Under the pieces are notes generated by a model. That model saw only the letters and a list, made by a program, of their open reading frames with translations, did no database searches and was not told the origin of the DNA. A program made the position numbers and the translations under genes. Below are positions 8,437 to 18,021 of a DNA stretch of 40,620 nt, one piece after another. Every line of letters begins with the position of its first letter. Positions within the stretch are counted from its first letter, which is position 1. Origin of the DNA: Candidatus Woesearchaeota archaeon (lineage in GTDB: Archaea; Nanobdellota; Nanobdellia; Woesearchaeales; GW2011-AR9); contig JAGVYL010000002.1 in NCBI GenBank assembly GCA_018303285.1, positions 6,483-47,102 of the forward strand. The letters are read 5' to 3'.

Positions 8437-9591
8437 TCAATCCAGAGCTTTCCCCAGAATCTTATTGGCAACATACATTCCATAAATATATGAATCTTCC
8501 ATCCCACAAATATTATTATCTCCAATAAGAAACAGCTTCTCTCCTTGAATAAAGTCAATAATATTGCTTCCACCGATATGAAAAGCAGGATTCCAAAATA
8601 TATGCTTAATTATTTTATGGTTGAAGAAATATTTACCAAAATCTGGTTTTGCTTCTGTGGTATAAAACAAATAAGAGTTATCTTTCTGGTGGGCAATCGC
8701 CAACATTCTATTTTGATCCTCAAATAAGTCCTCTTCTCCTTTATTCCAATCTGGCTTAATTCTGCCGGATAGATGAAACATATGAGCTTTTGCTGTTTTT
8801 CTCAAATGAGTTTTTAACTTCAGCAGCTTCTTGGATATCTGCGGCGGTGTAGCAACAACCAAATACTCGCAGAAATAACTCTTCTGTTTTTTTGTGAGCA
8901 CTTCATATCTGTTATGGTCATGGTCATATTGAATCTTTTCAACCGCGTCTCTTACCCATTTATCTTTGATTGATTTCAGCACTTCATCTTTCTTAAATTT
9001 AAATTCATAAATCGGAACTATCAGCGGTAAAGAAAAATGCAAGAAAGTAAAAGCGTTAAGATTTTTCAGAGGAGTGAAAGTGGTTCCATGCAGCACTTCA
9101 GCGAGATAATCATAGACAATCTCTTTGATTTTATTTTTTTCAATAAATGATTCAGCATCGGAATTATATAAGTCCCAGAGATAAGAGTCATTTTTCAGGC
9201 AAGTTACCTGTGAGCCATATACTGATTTCTGTTTAAAGAGCTCATAATGCTTTTTGAATTTTCGCAGGATTAGAACCAATCTTATTAATTGAGCCAAATG
9301 TGTAAACAACTTCCTATCAAGTATATTGTAAGAATGGTTTGACTTACGAAACATTAATTTGGAAGGGCTTATTCTTCTGCCTTTGTTCACCCAAGAAGCA
9401 ACATTATGATAAATGCTCATAACATAATAGGCTCCATATTGAACCATCCCATTTTCTGAACTTATAATCCTCCCTCCGATATCTGGACTAATTATCCTGA
9501 ATTCAGAGCTGTTCTCGGATAATTTATGTGCGCATCCTATCCCGGATATTCCTGCACCGATGATAAGTGTTTTATAGATCTTCGGAGCCAT
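8437..9591 (-). CDS. FAD-dependent amine oxidase / protoporphyrinogen oxidase-like protein
   Basis: N-terminal KTLIIGAGISGIGCAHKL Rossmann motif; GGRI motif; C-terminal KLFLIGDNN FAD motif. Confidence 0.75.
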   Translation of the reverse strand: MAPKIYKTLIIGAGISGIGCAHKLSENSSEFRIISPDIGGRIISSENGMVQYGAYYVMSIYHNVASWVNKGRRISPSKLMFRKSNHSYNILDRKLFTHLAQLIRLVLILRKFKKHYELFKQKSVYGSQVTCLKNDSYLWDLYNSDAESFIEKNKIKEIVYDYLAEVLHGTTFTPLKNLNAFTFLHFSLPLIVPIYEFKFKKDEVLKSIKDKWVRDAVEKIQYDHDHNRYEVLTKKQKSYFCEYLVVATPPQISKKLLKLKTHLRKTAKAHMFHLSGRIKPDWNKGEEDLFEDQNRMLAIAHQKDNSYLFYTTEAKPDFGKYFFNHKIIKHIFWNPAFHIGGSNIIDFIQGEKLFLIGDNNICGMEDSYIYGMYVANKILGKALD

Positions 9592-9635
9592 ACATCTCCT
9601 ACACTTTTAAGAAGATTATAAATTTATCTGCGTCT

Positions 9636-9758
9636 CGTATGTATTAAGTCTCTTCGGGACAGGGGGTTCAAAATTGAGCGAATAGAATCTGCCTTCTGAC
9701 TGACTGTTTAAGTCGGGCAGGCCTATTCCGCCTCCCTGTCCCCGACTTAATACATACG
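9636..9758. repeat. Long imperfect inverted repeat in divergent intergenic region
   Basis: CGTATGTATTAAGTC at 9636-9650 and its reverse complement at 9744-9758; pairing extends inward (GGGACAGGG/CCCTGTCCC; GCGAATAG/CTATTCCGC). Confidence 0.75.
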
Positions 9759-9798
9759 CAAGAAATATCTAAAAATAGGAAGGAAGTGAAAGCTAAAA

Positions 9799-10563
9799 AT
9801 GACCCGTCAACCCGTCGTCGCTGGAATGTTTTATCCCAAGAATCCTGATGAGTTAAAACAGATGCTCAGCTCTTTCCTGGAACAAGCAGAAGAGATTAAA
9901 CTGAAAGAAAAACTGCGGGCTTTAATCGTTCCTCATGCCGGATACATCTATTCTGGAATCGTGGCAGCACAAGGGTATAAACTCTTAACCAAGAACCAGT
10001 TCCAGAAAGTAATTTTGCTTGGTCCTTCACATTATGTGGCTTTCTATGACGCGGCTATCGCGGATGAAGATTTCTTAACTCCATTAGGGAAAGTAAAAGT
10101 GGGAGAAATCAATAACTGGATTAAAGAAGGATTGGTGGAAGTATCTTCTGAAGCACATACTAAAGAGCACAGCCTGGAAGTGCAGCTGCCGTTCCTGCAG
10201 GAAACGTTAGGAGATAGGTTTGAATTATATGCTTTAGTATTAGGAACGGTTAATGAAGCTAAATTAGCTAAATTTATTTCCGAGAAATTGGACGAGGACA
10301 CTATTGTGGTGGTCAGCTCTGATTTAAGCCATTACCTGCCCTATAATAAAGCCGTTCTAAAAGATAACCAAACCCTCAACAACATTCTGAAAGGCGATGC
10401 GGCTAATTTAGATGCCTGTGGCAGAATTCCCATTAAAGTATTGATGCATTTAGCTGAACTGAAAGGCTGGAAGCCCAAATTATTGGACTATCGCAATTCT
10501 GGTGATACGGCTGGGGATAAAGGAACGGTGGTGGGGTATGCGAGTATGGCGTGGGTGGAATAA
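9799..10563 (+). CDS. MEMO family protein (AmmeMemoRadiSam system protein B)
   Basis: RQPVVAGMFYPKNPDEL, VPHAGYIYSG, LGPSHY, HSLEVQLPFLQ, SSDLSHY motifs. Confidence 0.93.
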   Translation: MTRQPVVAGMFYPKNPDELKQMLSSFLEQAEEIKLKEKLRALIVPHAGYIYSGIVAAQGYKLLTKNQFQKVILLGPSHYVAFYDAAIADEDFLTPLGKVKVGEINNWIKEGLVEVSSEAHTKEHSLEVQLPFLQETLGDRFELYALVLGTVNEAKLAKFISEKLDEDTIVVVSSDLSHYLPYNKAVLKDNQTLNNILKGDAANLDACGRIPIKVLMHLAELKGWKPKLLDYRNSGDTAGDKGTVVGYASMAWVE

Positions 10564-10650
10564 AATCTACGGAATACTTTCCGCTGCCTAAGCTGTCCTT
10601 TCCAACATAATCGCAAACCCAACTGGCTCGGTAGGCTCCACAACCGGAGG
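10562..10650 (-). pseudogene. Duplicated fragment of the small lipoprotein gene at 14874-15209
   Basis: Ungapped 89-bp match to 14898-14986 with six mismatches by eye; reverse strand reads SGCGAYRASWVCDYVGKDSLGSGKYSVDF. Confidence 0.85.
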
Positions 10651-10733
10651 CGATCCAAGCTTCGTCGCTCTTGTAATAGTGGTTAACCTAGATGGCACTA
10701 GTTTTATATACTTTGTTTTTCTTTACCAGAAAT

Positions 10734-11501
10734 ATGTTTAAAAGAGGTCAGATAACAGTTTTTATTATAATCGGGATAGTGGTGTTATTCATAATGGTAG
10801 CTCTCTTATCAACCTACTCTACTATTTCTCTGAAAAAGACTACTGTCTCTGAAGAGGGAGTGTTGGATGCAAGTAATATTGCCGGCCCGATAAAAAGTTA
10901 TGTGGAGTCTTGTTTGGAAAAAACTACCCAAGAGGCTATTTTTGAAAATGGGCTTAAAGGGGGTTATTTTCAGCTTCCCGAAAGATCTACTACTGAATAC
11001 TTAGATAATCTTCCTTATTATGTTTCTCTTGGAGAAAGTTTAATCCCAAACCAAGAAACTTTAGAACAAGAAATACAGAACTATACAAATTACTTTCTCT
11101 ACCGGTGCTTGAAATTTGACTCTTTTAAACAAGAAGGATATAATATAAGTTACGTTGCTCCACAGACAAAAATTATTATTAAGCCCAAAAAAATTATGGT
11201 CACTTTGGATATGCTTGTAGAAATCCAGAGAGATGCTTTTATCACTCAAATATCTAAGTTTGTAGTAGTGATTCCCAATGACCAGCTTTATGCTGATTTC
11301 CAGAGCGTAATAAACGTGCTCAATGAAAGCCAAAGAGGCATGTTTTGTCTTAGTTGCATAGCCACAGAAGGGAAAAAAAACAATCTCACTTTTGTTATCA
11401 ATTCTTTAGGTAACAACACCCACATAATCCGGGTTGTAGACAATGATTATGTCTTTTATTTAGAGCCTTATATCTTAAATTTTGTGGTTAACTATGGTTA
11501 A
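10734..11501 (+). CDS. Pilin-like membrane-anchored protein, cassette gene A2
   Basis: MFKRGQITVFIIIGIVVLF class III-like signal; PIKSYVESCLEKTTQEAIFENGLKGGYF motif shared with A3. Confidence 0.8.
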   Translation: MFKRGQITVFIIIGIVVLFIMVALLSTYSTISLKKTTVSEEGVLDASNIAGPIKSYVESCLEKTTQEAIFENGLKGGYFQLPERSTTEYLDNLPYYVSLGESLIPNQETLEQEIQNYTNYFLYRCLKFDSFKQEGYNISYVAPQTKIIIKPKKIMVTLDMLVEIQRDAFITQISKFVVVIPNDQLYADFQSVINVLNESQRGMFCLSCIATEGKKNNLTFVINSLGNNTHIIRVVDNDYVFYLEPYILNFVVNYG

Positions 11502-14088
11502 AAACAGTTGGGTTTGGCTAGCAGTATTTTTGTGTTTAGTTGCAACACTCTCAGCTTTAGATGCCCCTACTTCAAATGATCTTAATGCATTTAATCCGAA
11601 TAATCCCTCCGTTTTCGACTACACTAATGGAGATTATTCTACTATTACTGATTGGAGCAAAGCGGATTGGAACCAAGTAAGATGGGAGAACATTCCTTGG
11701 GGGACTACAAGCTCTAATTCGAAATTTTGGGAGAGCATTCCTATAGATAAAGTTCCCGATATTCCTGAAGACAAAATAAACTATATGTTATTAGGAGAGA
11801 ATCAGAGAAAAGCACTTACTACTAACCAAATTGCGGTTAACTTAGATAAGATTGAGAATCTTGCCACGGATGTTAATCCAGATAATGCTCGGGAAGCAGT
11901 ACTTCAGAAGGCAGGCATATTGGTGGAAAGCTTTGGACAAGGAACTCGGGTGGAACAAGGAATGTTGAAATCAACTACTGGAAAAAAAGACCGGCTGGAT
12001 TTAGGAAAAGTCTCTTCAGAGGGGAAATACTCTCTTAAATCGGGATGGATTGTTACGGTCACAGAAGAGGGGGAAATTTTAGTAAGCAAAAAAAGCCGAC
12101 CAATGGAAGGAAGTTCCCTAGAGGAGGACGTTCCGGTAGAAGAAAAAGATTTTTCGCCCCAAGATTCTTTTACTCTTGAGAGAGTGGATGTTCAACTGTC
12201 TAACGGAAGGGTTGTTCGCCAGGCGAGGCAGCTTAGTTACAAAGAGGAAGAATATTATGTGCCTGAAGGGAAAGAAGCTTATGTTGACTTTTATAAAATT
12301 GGTTTATCTGCTAATGAAGGGGATGAATTAGATCGGTATCTTCTTGAAGACGAAATTAAAGAAGGAAAGATACAGCCCATTACAGTTTATTTTGATGGGA
12401 AAGAACACTCGGGAGATTATGTTTCTTTAGGAGAAAAAGAAGTTTCTTTAGGAAGCACCAACAAAGAAGAAGTAAGGTTAGCACCGCAGCCGGGGAATGA
12501 ATTCTTTTTGATGATAAAAAGAGTCTATGAAAAAGATGATGAAGAGAAATTGATACCAAATCGTTTCACTTTGGTCCCTGATGAGCGAGACACCCTAGAG
12601 ATTACAGTTAAACCTGGAGCCAGCATACTAATAACAAATCGCAAAGAGGACAATTTAATTCCATTAGTACAGAGTACCATTAGTGGTAGTGGTAGTGTAG
12701 AAATAGTAACTGGTCCCGGTAGCAAGATAGAAGACATCACCAAAGGGGCATCATATGATTTGAAATCTGCGGCTTGGGGAGATGTTAGTTTGATGAACGG
12801 AAACAGCGTTCCTTTAGAATTTATTCCAACTGATAGAAAATCAAGAATATTAATTACTTCTTCTAATCGCCTGGCAGCAATAGACTATGATGATGTTAGC
12901 CGCTTTTACGCAACTACCGCTGCTGGACTTAAAGTAACAAACAATCTAGATTTTAACTTGATAAAAACCGAAGACGATGTGGCAGTAAGATTCCCAAATT
13001 TAGAGTTTGCAAGAAAAAATATCTGGACCGGGGAGACAAATCCAAAGAATTATCCCGTAATCAGCCCAAATCTCGCTCAGCTGACTATAGAATGGCTGGA
13101 AAAAAATCCGAAAGTTGGCATTTTAAAAGGGGTATTTTTTGCGGATACTTATAATGCGGCTAATATTAATGATCCCAACAAACCGGGTTATATAATAATT
13201 GGAGATAAGATTTCTGAAGAAGAGAACTTAAAGATGACCGGCGTACGAGAGATGAAAACGGTCTTCGAAGTACTAAACCACGAAATGAACCACATGCAAG
13301 ATACTTACGTTAAAGTAGAAGAGAATAAATTGAATGGAAAAGAGAATCCCACTTTAAATGAAGTTTATAAAGAACTCTATGAGGACTTTGGAAAACAACT
13401 TACACTGGAGAAAGGGTTCCAACTATTCTTGAGTGAACCTTCACCACCGATAACACTAGGCAACCTTAAAACTAGAAGAGAAGACATTGCTACTGTTCTG
13501 AAAGCATTGGTTGATGATAATGTTGATAATGTCAAGAACGCAGCGAATGCGCTTCAGATTACAGAAGAAAAATTTCGAAAAGAGATTATGGAAAATCCGA
13601 TTATTAGTCGTGTCGCAAAAAAAATACTTACCACAGAAGGATTAGAAGTGAATGGAAAAATAGTATTACTTGAGTTTAATGAGAATTATGACAAAGCTAC
13701 TCCTGAAGAAAAGAGTAGTGTTGCTGCTGCTTTTGTGAGTGAAAAGCTACCTGCTTTATCCTTCCTGAAGATTGATGATACTAACCTCCAGTCAGCAGTA
13801 AGAGAAATAATTCCTTTAAAAGAGGGAGAATACGCACTTCACGCCTATCTATTCGAAGAAGGTAGATCATACGCCGAAATGGGAACTGTACCTTTAGAAA
13901 TTCCACCTAATCGGGTAGCGATGTCTATCGCCAGCGGCAATGAATTTCTACGTAAAGCCACCCAAGTTGCTTACGATGTTGGTAAGATAGATCAATTAGA
14001 ATACCAACAACGAATGGGCTTTTATTGTGATGTTTTTCCTCAAAATTGTGGTAAGTGTATTGTTTACAAGCGCACTTGCAAGCCATAA
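11494..14088 (+). CDS. Large exported putative zinc metalloprotease, cassette gene B2
   Basis: Signal peptide; HEMNH (HExxH); homologous to 25011-27401 (YEKDDEEKLIPNRFTLVPDERDTLEITV; NLAQLTIEWL); C-terminal Cys motif CDVFPQNCGKCIVYKRTCKP. Confidence 0.8.
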   Translation: MVKNSWVWLAVFLCLVATLSALDAPTSNDLNAFNPNNPSVFDYTNGDYSTITDWSKADWNQVRWENIPWGTTSSNSKFWESIPIDKVPDIPEDKINYMLLGENQRKALTTNQIAVNLDKIENLATDVNPDNAREAVLQKAGILVESFGQGTRVEQGMLKSTTGKKDRLDLGKVSSEGKYSLKSGWIVTVTEEGEILVSKKSRPMEGSSLEEDVPVEEKDFSPQDSFTLERVDVQLSNGRVVRQARQLSYKEEEYYVPEGKEAYVDFYKIGLSANEGDELDRYLLEDEIKEGKIQPITVYFDGKEHSGDYVSLGEKEVSLGSTNKEEVRLAPQPGNEFFLMIKRVYEKDDEEKLIPNRFTLVPDERDTLEITVKPGASILITNRKEDNLIPLVQSTISGSGSVEIVTGPGSKIEDITKGASYDLKSAAWGDVSLMNGNSVPLEFIPTDRKSRILITSSNRLAAIDYDDVSRFYATTAAGLKVTNNLDFNLIKTEDDVAVRFPNLEFARKNIWTGETNPKNYPVISPNLAQLTIEWLEKNPKVGILKGVFFADTYNAANINDPNKPGYIIIGDKISEEENLKMTGVREMKTVFEVLNHEMNHMQDTYVKVEENKLNGKENPTLNEVYKELYEDFGKQLTLEKGFQLFLSEPSPPITLGNLKTRREDIATVLKALVDDNVDNVKNAANALQITEEKFRKEIMENPIISRVAKKILTTEGLEVNGKIVLLEFNENYDKATPEEKSSVAAAFVSEKLPALSFLKIDDTNLQSAVREIIPLKEGEYALHAYLFEEGRSYAEMGTVPLEIPPNRVAMSIASGNEFLRKATQVAYDVGKIDQLEYQQRMGFYCDVFPQNCGKCIVYKRTCKP

Positions 14089-14135
14089 TCTTCTAAGCTA
14101 ATAGCCGTAGCAAATGGTAAAGATTTCTTTCCGAC

Positions 14136-14846
14136 TTAAAAGATATTCTCTAAATCTTGCATACAAGTTGGACAAAAAGTACCATAAATCACTTTCTCCT
14201 CCTGGCCAAGAACACGGCCTAAAAAGTCAGCCTTCTGCTGCACAAAAGAAGTATGGCTTTGCATTACGCATTCATTAACACAATGTCTTCCAGCAGGAGT
14301 ATACTTTACATTTTCTATTCGTTCATTTGGGATTAAGCCTAAAATATGGCCCATTTCATGCATAGCTAAACTTCGAATATTTTGGCAGGCATCTTTTTTT
14401 TCTCCATGTCTAGAAGCATAAGTTGAGATTACCGCCGCTTCTCCCGATGCAGCCAGGCCATTCAAAAAAATAGTTTCCCCATTGACTTCAATATAAATTT
14501 CCTCGTGATGCACCAAGATTTCATAAGGCTTTTTTTTCCAGCTGTGATGGCTTCCTTTGTCTCGTGGTGCTCTTTCACTTAATGCAGAAAGAAGCGCTGA
14601 AGCGTTGAGCAAACCTTTTCTTTCACTAGCAATTCTTCCTTGTTCAATATACCAATCAACACTCTGATGAGGTTTTAAAGAACCATCTGCATTTTTGTGC
14701 TCTTCCGTTTTCCAATCATACAAATTAACCAAACCATTACTCCCTGCCGCGGTTAGCATAAGAACACTGTAAATACCATCCATCACCGCTTTTCTTTCTA
14801 ATTCATAAATCCCTTCCTGGTCCATGATACGAACAGGTTTAATCAT
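14136..14846 (-). CDS. Archaemetzincin-like zinc protease
   Basis: AMHEMGHILGL ... GRHCVNECVMQSH ... FCPTC: archaemetzincin-type HExxHxxG, C-x3/4-C-x-M and CxxC with an insertion. Confidence 0.75.
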   Translation of the reverse strand: MIKPVRIMDQEGIYELERKAVMDGIYSVLMLTAAGSNGLVNLYDWKTEEHKNADGSLKPHQSVDWYIEQGRIASERKGLLNASALLSALSERAPRDKGSHHSWKKKPYEILVHHEEIYIEVNGETIFLNGLAASGEAAVISTYASRHGEKKDACQNIRSLAMHEMGHILGLIPNERIENVKYTPAGRHCVNECVMQSHTSFVQQKADFLGRVLGQEEKVIYGTFCPTCMQDLENIF

Positions 14847-14873
14847 TTTTAACTTTCCTCGGTTTAATCTGTC

Positions 14874-15209
14874 TCATTCTTCCATCTTTTCGTAATCAAA
14901 ATCTACGGAATACTTCCCGCCGCCTAAGCTGTCCTTTCCGATATAGTCGCAAACCCAACTGGCTCGGTAGGCTCCACAGCCGGAGGCTGCCCATATCTCA
15001 TTTCGGTGTTCTACAATTTCATAAAGATCCTTATCTAATCGGTTCAGTTCCGGGCTGCCATCATAATACTTGGACTTCCACTCGCAGGTGTTTCCAAATG
15101 CATCTTCTAACTTTTCCACTTTAGCCATGCATTCTTTTAGCTTTGCATCCTGGCATCCGCTAGTTAAACCCATTAGTACAGTTGCAATGGAGATTATTGA
15201 TTTGTTCAT
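14874..15209 (-). CDS. Small Cys-rich putative lipoprotein
   Basis: Lipobox-like LTSGC; overlaps the upstream gene by ATGA. Confidence 0.65.
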   Translation of the reverse strand: MNKSIISIATVLMGLTSGCQDAKLKECMAKVEKLEDAFGNTCEWKSKYYDGSPELNRLDKDLYEIVEHRNEIWAASGCGAYRASWVCDYIGKDSLGGGKYSVDFDYEKMEE

Positions 15210-16786
15210 TTTTGTTCCAAGTCGCCTGGCTCTTTAGGGAAATGATACTTTTTGGTCAAATCTATCACTTCATCAAATGCTGATGCCATTAGTCCTTTGA
15301 ATTTATTTTCCCTTTGGGGCGGAGTGAACGTTTCCCTGCCTCTATCTGCCATGTTATAACTTCTTCCTAGATACACTTCATCCGGGGAGACATACCAAAA
15401 CATTCCCGCTATCATCTCTTCACTAGGGGCATAAGTTCTTCGATGTGTGGCAAGCGCGATATCTCTTGCAATATTATCATCACCTGCGCCAGTCAAGCAT
15501 GAAGCCAAGACTATAGTTGCATCATCAGCCAAAATTTGGTCTAATGGTCCCAGCCATTCACCCATGGTATCTTTTGAGATAAAATATGCATCATCACCAT
15601 AACCATCTACAAGCATGAGGTTCTGCAGGCCATGCAGATGGAAAGTTATATTTCCTGCCGTGATGCCTCTTCCGCGCAAATATGTCAAAATCTCGCCTAA
15701 TTTTTTGTCTTTTCCTGGTTGAATTGCAATAGGCGCATAATCTTTTAATTCACGGAGTGCATAATCATCGTTTGTTTCTGGCTCTATCATCATTCCATTA
15801 ATCTCAGGCTCCCGAGTTAGAACATAAATTGCCGCCGGCTTTTCTTTGGGGTGCTCGATAGTGTGGATGGTGCGTTCCAATAATTCCGTAGAGAACCACC
15901 CGAATTGTATAATCCCTAAATTATAATAAAGTAATGCCGGATTGCTTACGGTTTCAATCCTCTCAAAATTTTGTTTTTCCACTAGATTGGAAATTTCCGG
16001 TGCAGGAACACTTTGGAACCCTTTGCTTTCTAATGCTGATAAGCGATAAGAAATATTAACCATATCGGATGAATCTGATAATAATCCTATCAGTGCTATA
16101 TATACATCTATTCCATTGGTTTTGCCGATCATTTTCTTTAGCTTAGGAACATATTTTTCAGGCACTTCACCCAGACATAAGGCTAACACTTCCTCAGGAT
16201 GTTTTTTTAAGAAATTCCAAGCATACTTTTCGTTATCTTTTGAGAATAATCTCTGAAAATAATCTAAATTGTGCTTGATTTTAGCTGGGGATACTTCTGT
16301 TAATCTCTTTTTTAAATGCTCATAATTTTGTACAACATAATCGATATCTATTCTGAAAGCTAAACCGGAAGCTAGACTGAGGGAATCACTAATTTGTCTG
16401 GATACCTGGTTTAGGTCCGCTGTAAATTCTGAATCACTGCATACTTTAACATATTTTCTTGCTAGGTATCTTGACAAGTCCCGAGATTCATATTCGGATC
16501 TTTTCTCATTGGCCACATATTCTTCTACAGATTTTAGTTTCAATTCAAGTGTGGTGCTTTTACAATTTTCTCTGGCTTTAGCTTCAGCTGCTTCAAAAGA
16601 GCTTATGGCTGCATCAGCAGCGTCGGTAGAAGTATCCTTTTCAGTGGATTGTACATTCGGATTATCAGGCGGCGTTTGGGCATGTGCATAATTTGGCCCT
16701 GATGCTAGTATAGTGCCCATTATTCCCAGCCCAATAACTGGCTTAACTAAAGCTCGGGTTATTTTTTCAAGTGTGTTTTTTGTCAT
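15206..16786 (-). CDS. Exported protein with clan CD (CHAT/DUF4347-like) domain
   Basis: Sec signal ending AHA; NITFHLHGLQNLML followed by ATIVLASCLTGAGDDNIARDIA: His-Gly and SC-x-TG dyad layout. Confidence 0.65.
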   Translation of the reverse strand: MTKNTLEKITRALVKPVIGLGIMGTILASGPNYAHAQTPPDNPNVQSTEKDTSTDAADAAISSFEAAEAKARENCKSTTLELKLKSVEEYVANEKRSEYESRDLSRYLARKYVKVCSDSEFTADLNQVSRQISDSLSLASGLAFRIDIDYVVQNYEHLKKRLTEVSPAKIKHNLDYFQRLFSKDNEKYAWNFLKKHPEEVLALCLGEVPEKYVPKLKKMIGKTNGIDVYIALIGLLSDSSDMVNISYRLSALESKGFQSVPAPEISNLVEKQNFERIETVSNPALLYYNLGIIQFGWFSTELLERTIHTIEHPKEKPAAIYVLTREPEINGMMIEPETNDDYALRELKDYAPIAIQPGKDKKLGEILTYLRGRGITAGNITFHLHGLQNLMLVDGYGDDAYFISKDTMGEWLGPLDQILADDATIVLASCLTGAGDDNIARDIALATHRRTYAPSEEMIAGMFWYVSPDEVYLGRSYNMADRGRETFTPPQRENKFKGLMASAFDEVIDLTKKYHFPKEPGDLEQK

Positions 16787-18003
16787 TTTACCTCTTCTCG
16801 TAACTGTTGTCTATATCGTTCAACCAGTGGAGCTAAAATTTTTTGTCTCTTATACTCCAACTGCTCTAAATTCTGTAGCACGGGCTCGTTCAAGCGTAAT
16901 CTCATGGGGGCAGTAGTGATTGGCCCCCTATAACCGTCAACCAAAGAATCAATTACGGCGGCAAACTGTTCTTCCATCTGAGAATCATGATATAAATTAA
17001 ATGTAGTTTGCGCTCCGAGAGCTAATCCAGATGAAATATTTCCATAAATAATAAGCAGGTCAACATAAGATACAAGTGCCCGGTCTATTCTCTCGGCCAG
17101 AGCAGGGGAGATTTCTTCATTATTTTGGGAGGTTATATTGTCAACCATTGAAGAAAGTAAATCCATATACTCTTTTTTTGTTTGTTGATAGCGAGTTAGG
17201 TCAAATAGTTTTCCTCGAGCTAGAGGATTATCGATTGGTTCTACTTTTGGACAGGCGGGGGATATTTTAGATGATTGGTGATAAATTATCTTTGCTTCTT
17301 CTTTGGCACATTCTCCGGCATCAACAGAAGTTTTAACTATCTTTGCAGCGGCGGTATATTTTTCTTTAGTACAGTTAGGAAACATTTTTTTGTAGGCATC
17401 ACGCGTGGCTTTAACTGCGTCTGAATTAAAATCTACCCCTAACTCTTGCAAAATAGCAGTAAATTCTCGGTCATATTTATCTAAAGCTAAGAACTCTTTA
17501 CAAAGCGACAAGTCATGGATCTGCTCTCCAACCTGACTAAAGATTTCTGCAGTTTTCTCCATCTTAATTTGTAATTGGCGAAAGCTTTCTGCATCAGGCA
17601 TCTGTAACCTTTCATCAATTGCTTCAGCTAATTTTTCTTTTGATTCTTTTGAAAGACTTGGATAGATATGATGCCCTAATTCATGTTCTAAAGAATCAGT
17701 CTGACACCGGGTATAATCTAGAGTGCAACGGATAATAATCTTATTTGGCAGGTAACTACAAGTTAAGATGGAGTTAGTAGTTTCTAATTCCACTGTCAAT
17801 TCTGATTGTTCAATCTCTTCAGCAATCACGGGAGAAAAATCTTCTGCCCTTCTTTCAAGATCTGCCTGTGCTTTTAATCGATTCTCCTCTTCTATTGTTG
17901 GTTGGACTATTTTGGGTGTGTCTGGTTTAACAGCTACTTCTGAAAGATTACATCCAGCAACTGCTGTGACAATCAAAGAAGATATGATCTTGGGTAGGCT
18001 CAT
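16783..18003 (-). CDS. Putative HExxH metalloprotease lipoprotein
   Basis: Lipobox-like AVAGC; DSLEHELGHHIYPSLSKE. Confidence 0.7.
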   Translation of the reverse strand: MSLPKIISSLIVTAVAGCNLSEVAVKPDTPKIVQPTIEEENRLKAQADLERRAEDFSPVIAEEIEQSELTVELETTNSILTCSYLPNKIIIRCTLDYTRCQTDSLEHELGHHIYPSLSKESKEKLAEAIDERLQMPDAESFRQLQIKMEKTAEIFSQVGEQIHDLSLCKEFLALDKYDREFTAILQELGVDFNSDAVKATRDAYKKMFPNCTKEKYTAAAKIVKTSVDAGECAKEEAKIIYHQSSKISPACPKVEPIDNPLARGKLFDLTRYQQTKKEYMDLLSSMVDNITSQNNEEISPALAERIDRALVSYVDLLIIYGNISSGLALGAQTTFNLYHDSQMEEQFAAVIDSLVDGYRGPITTAPMRLRLNEPVLQNLEQLEYKRQKILAPLVERYRQQLREEVK

Positions 18004-18021
18004 TTAGTTTTCTCCGCTTTT

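Noticed and set aside
8245-8493. 82-aa ORF across the MITE and into the oxidase gene
   Set aside because: Starts inside the TIR, crosses both element ends and overlaps the oxidase 3' end; spurious.
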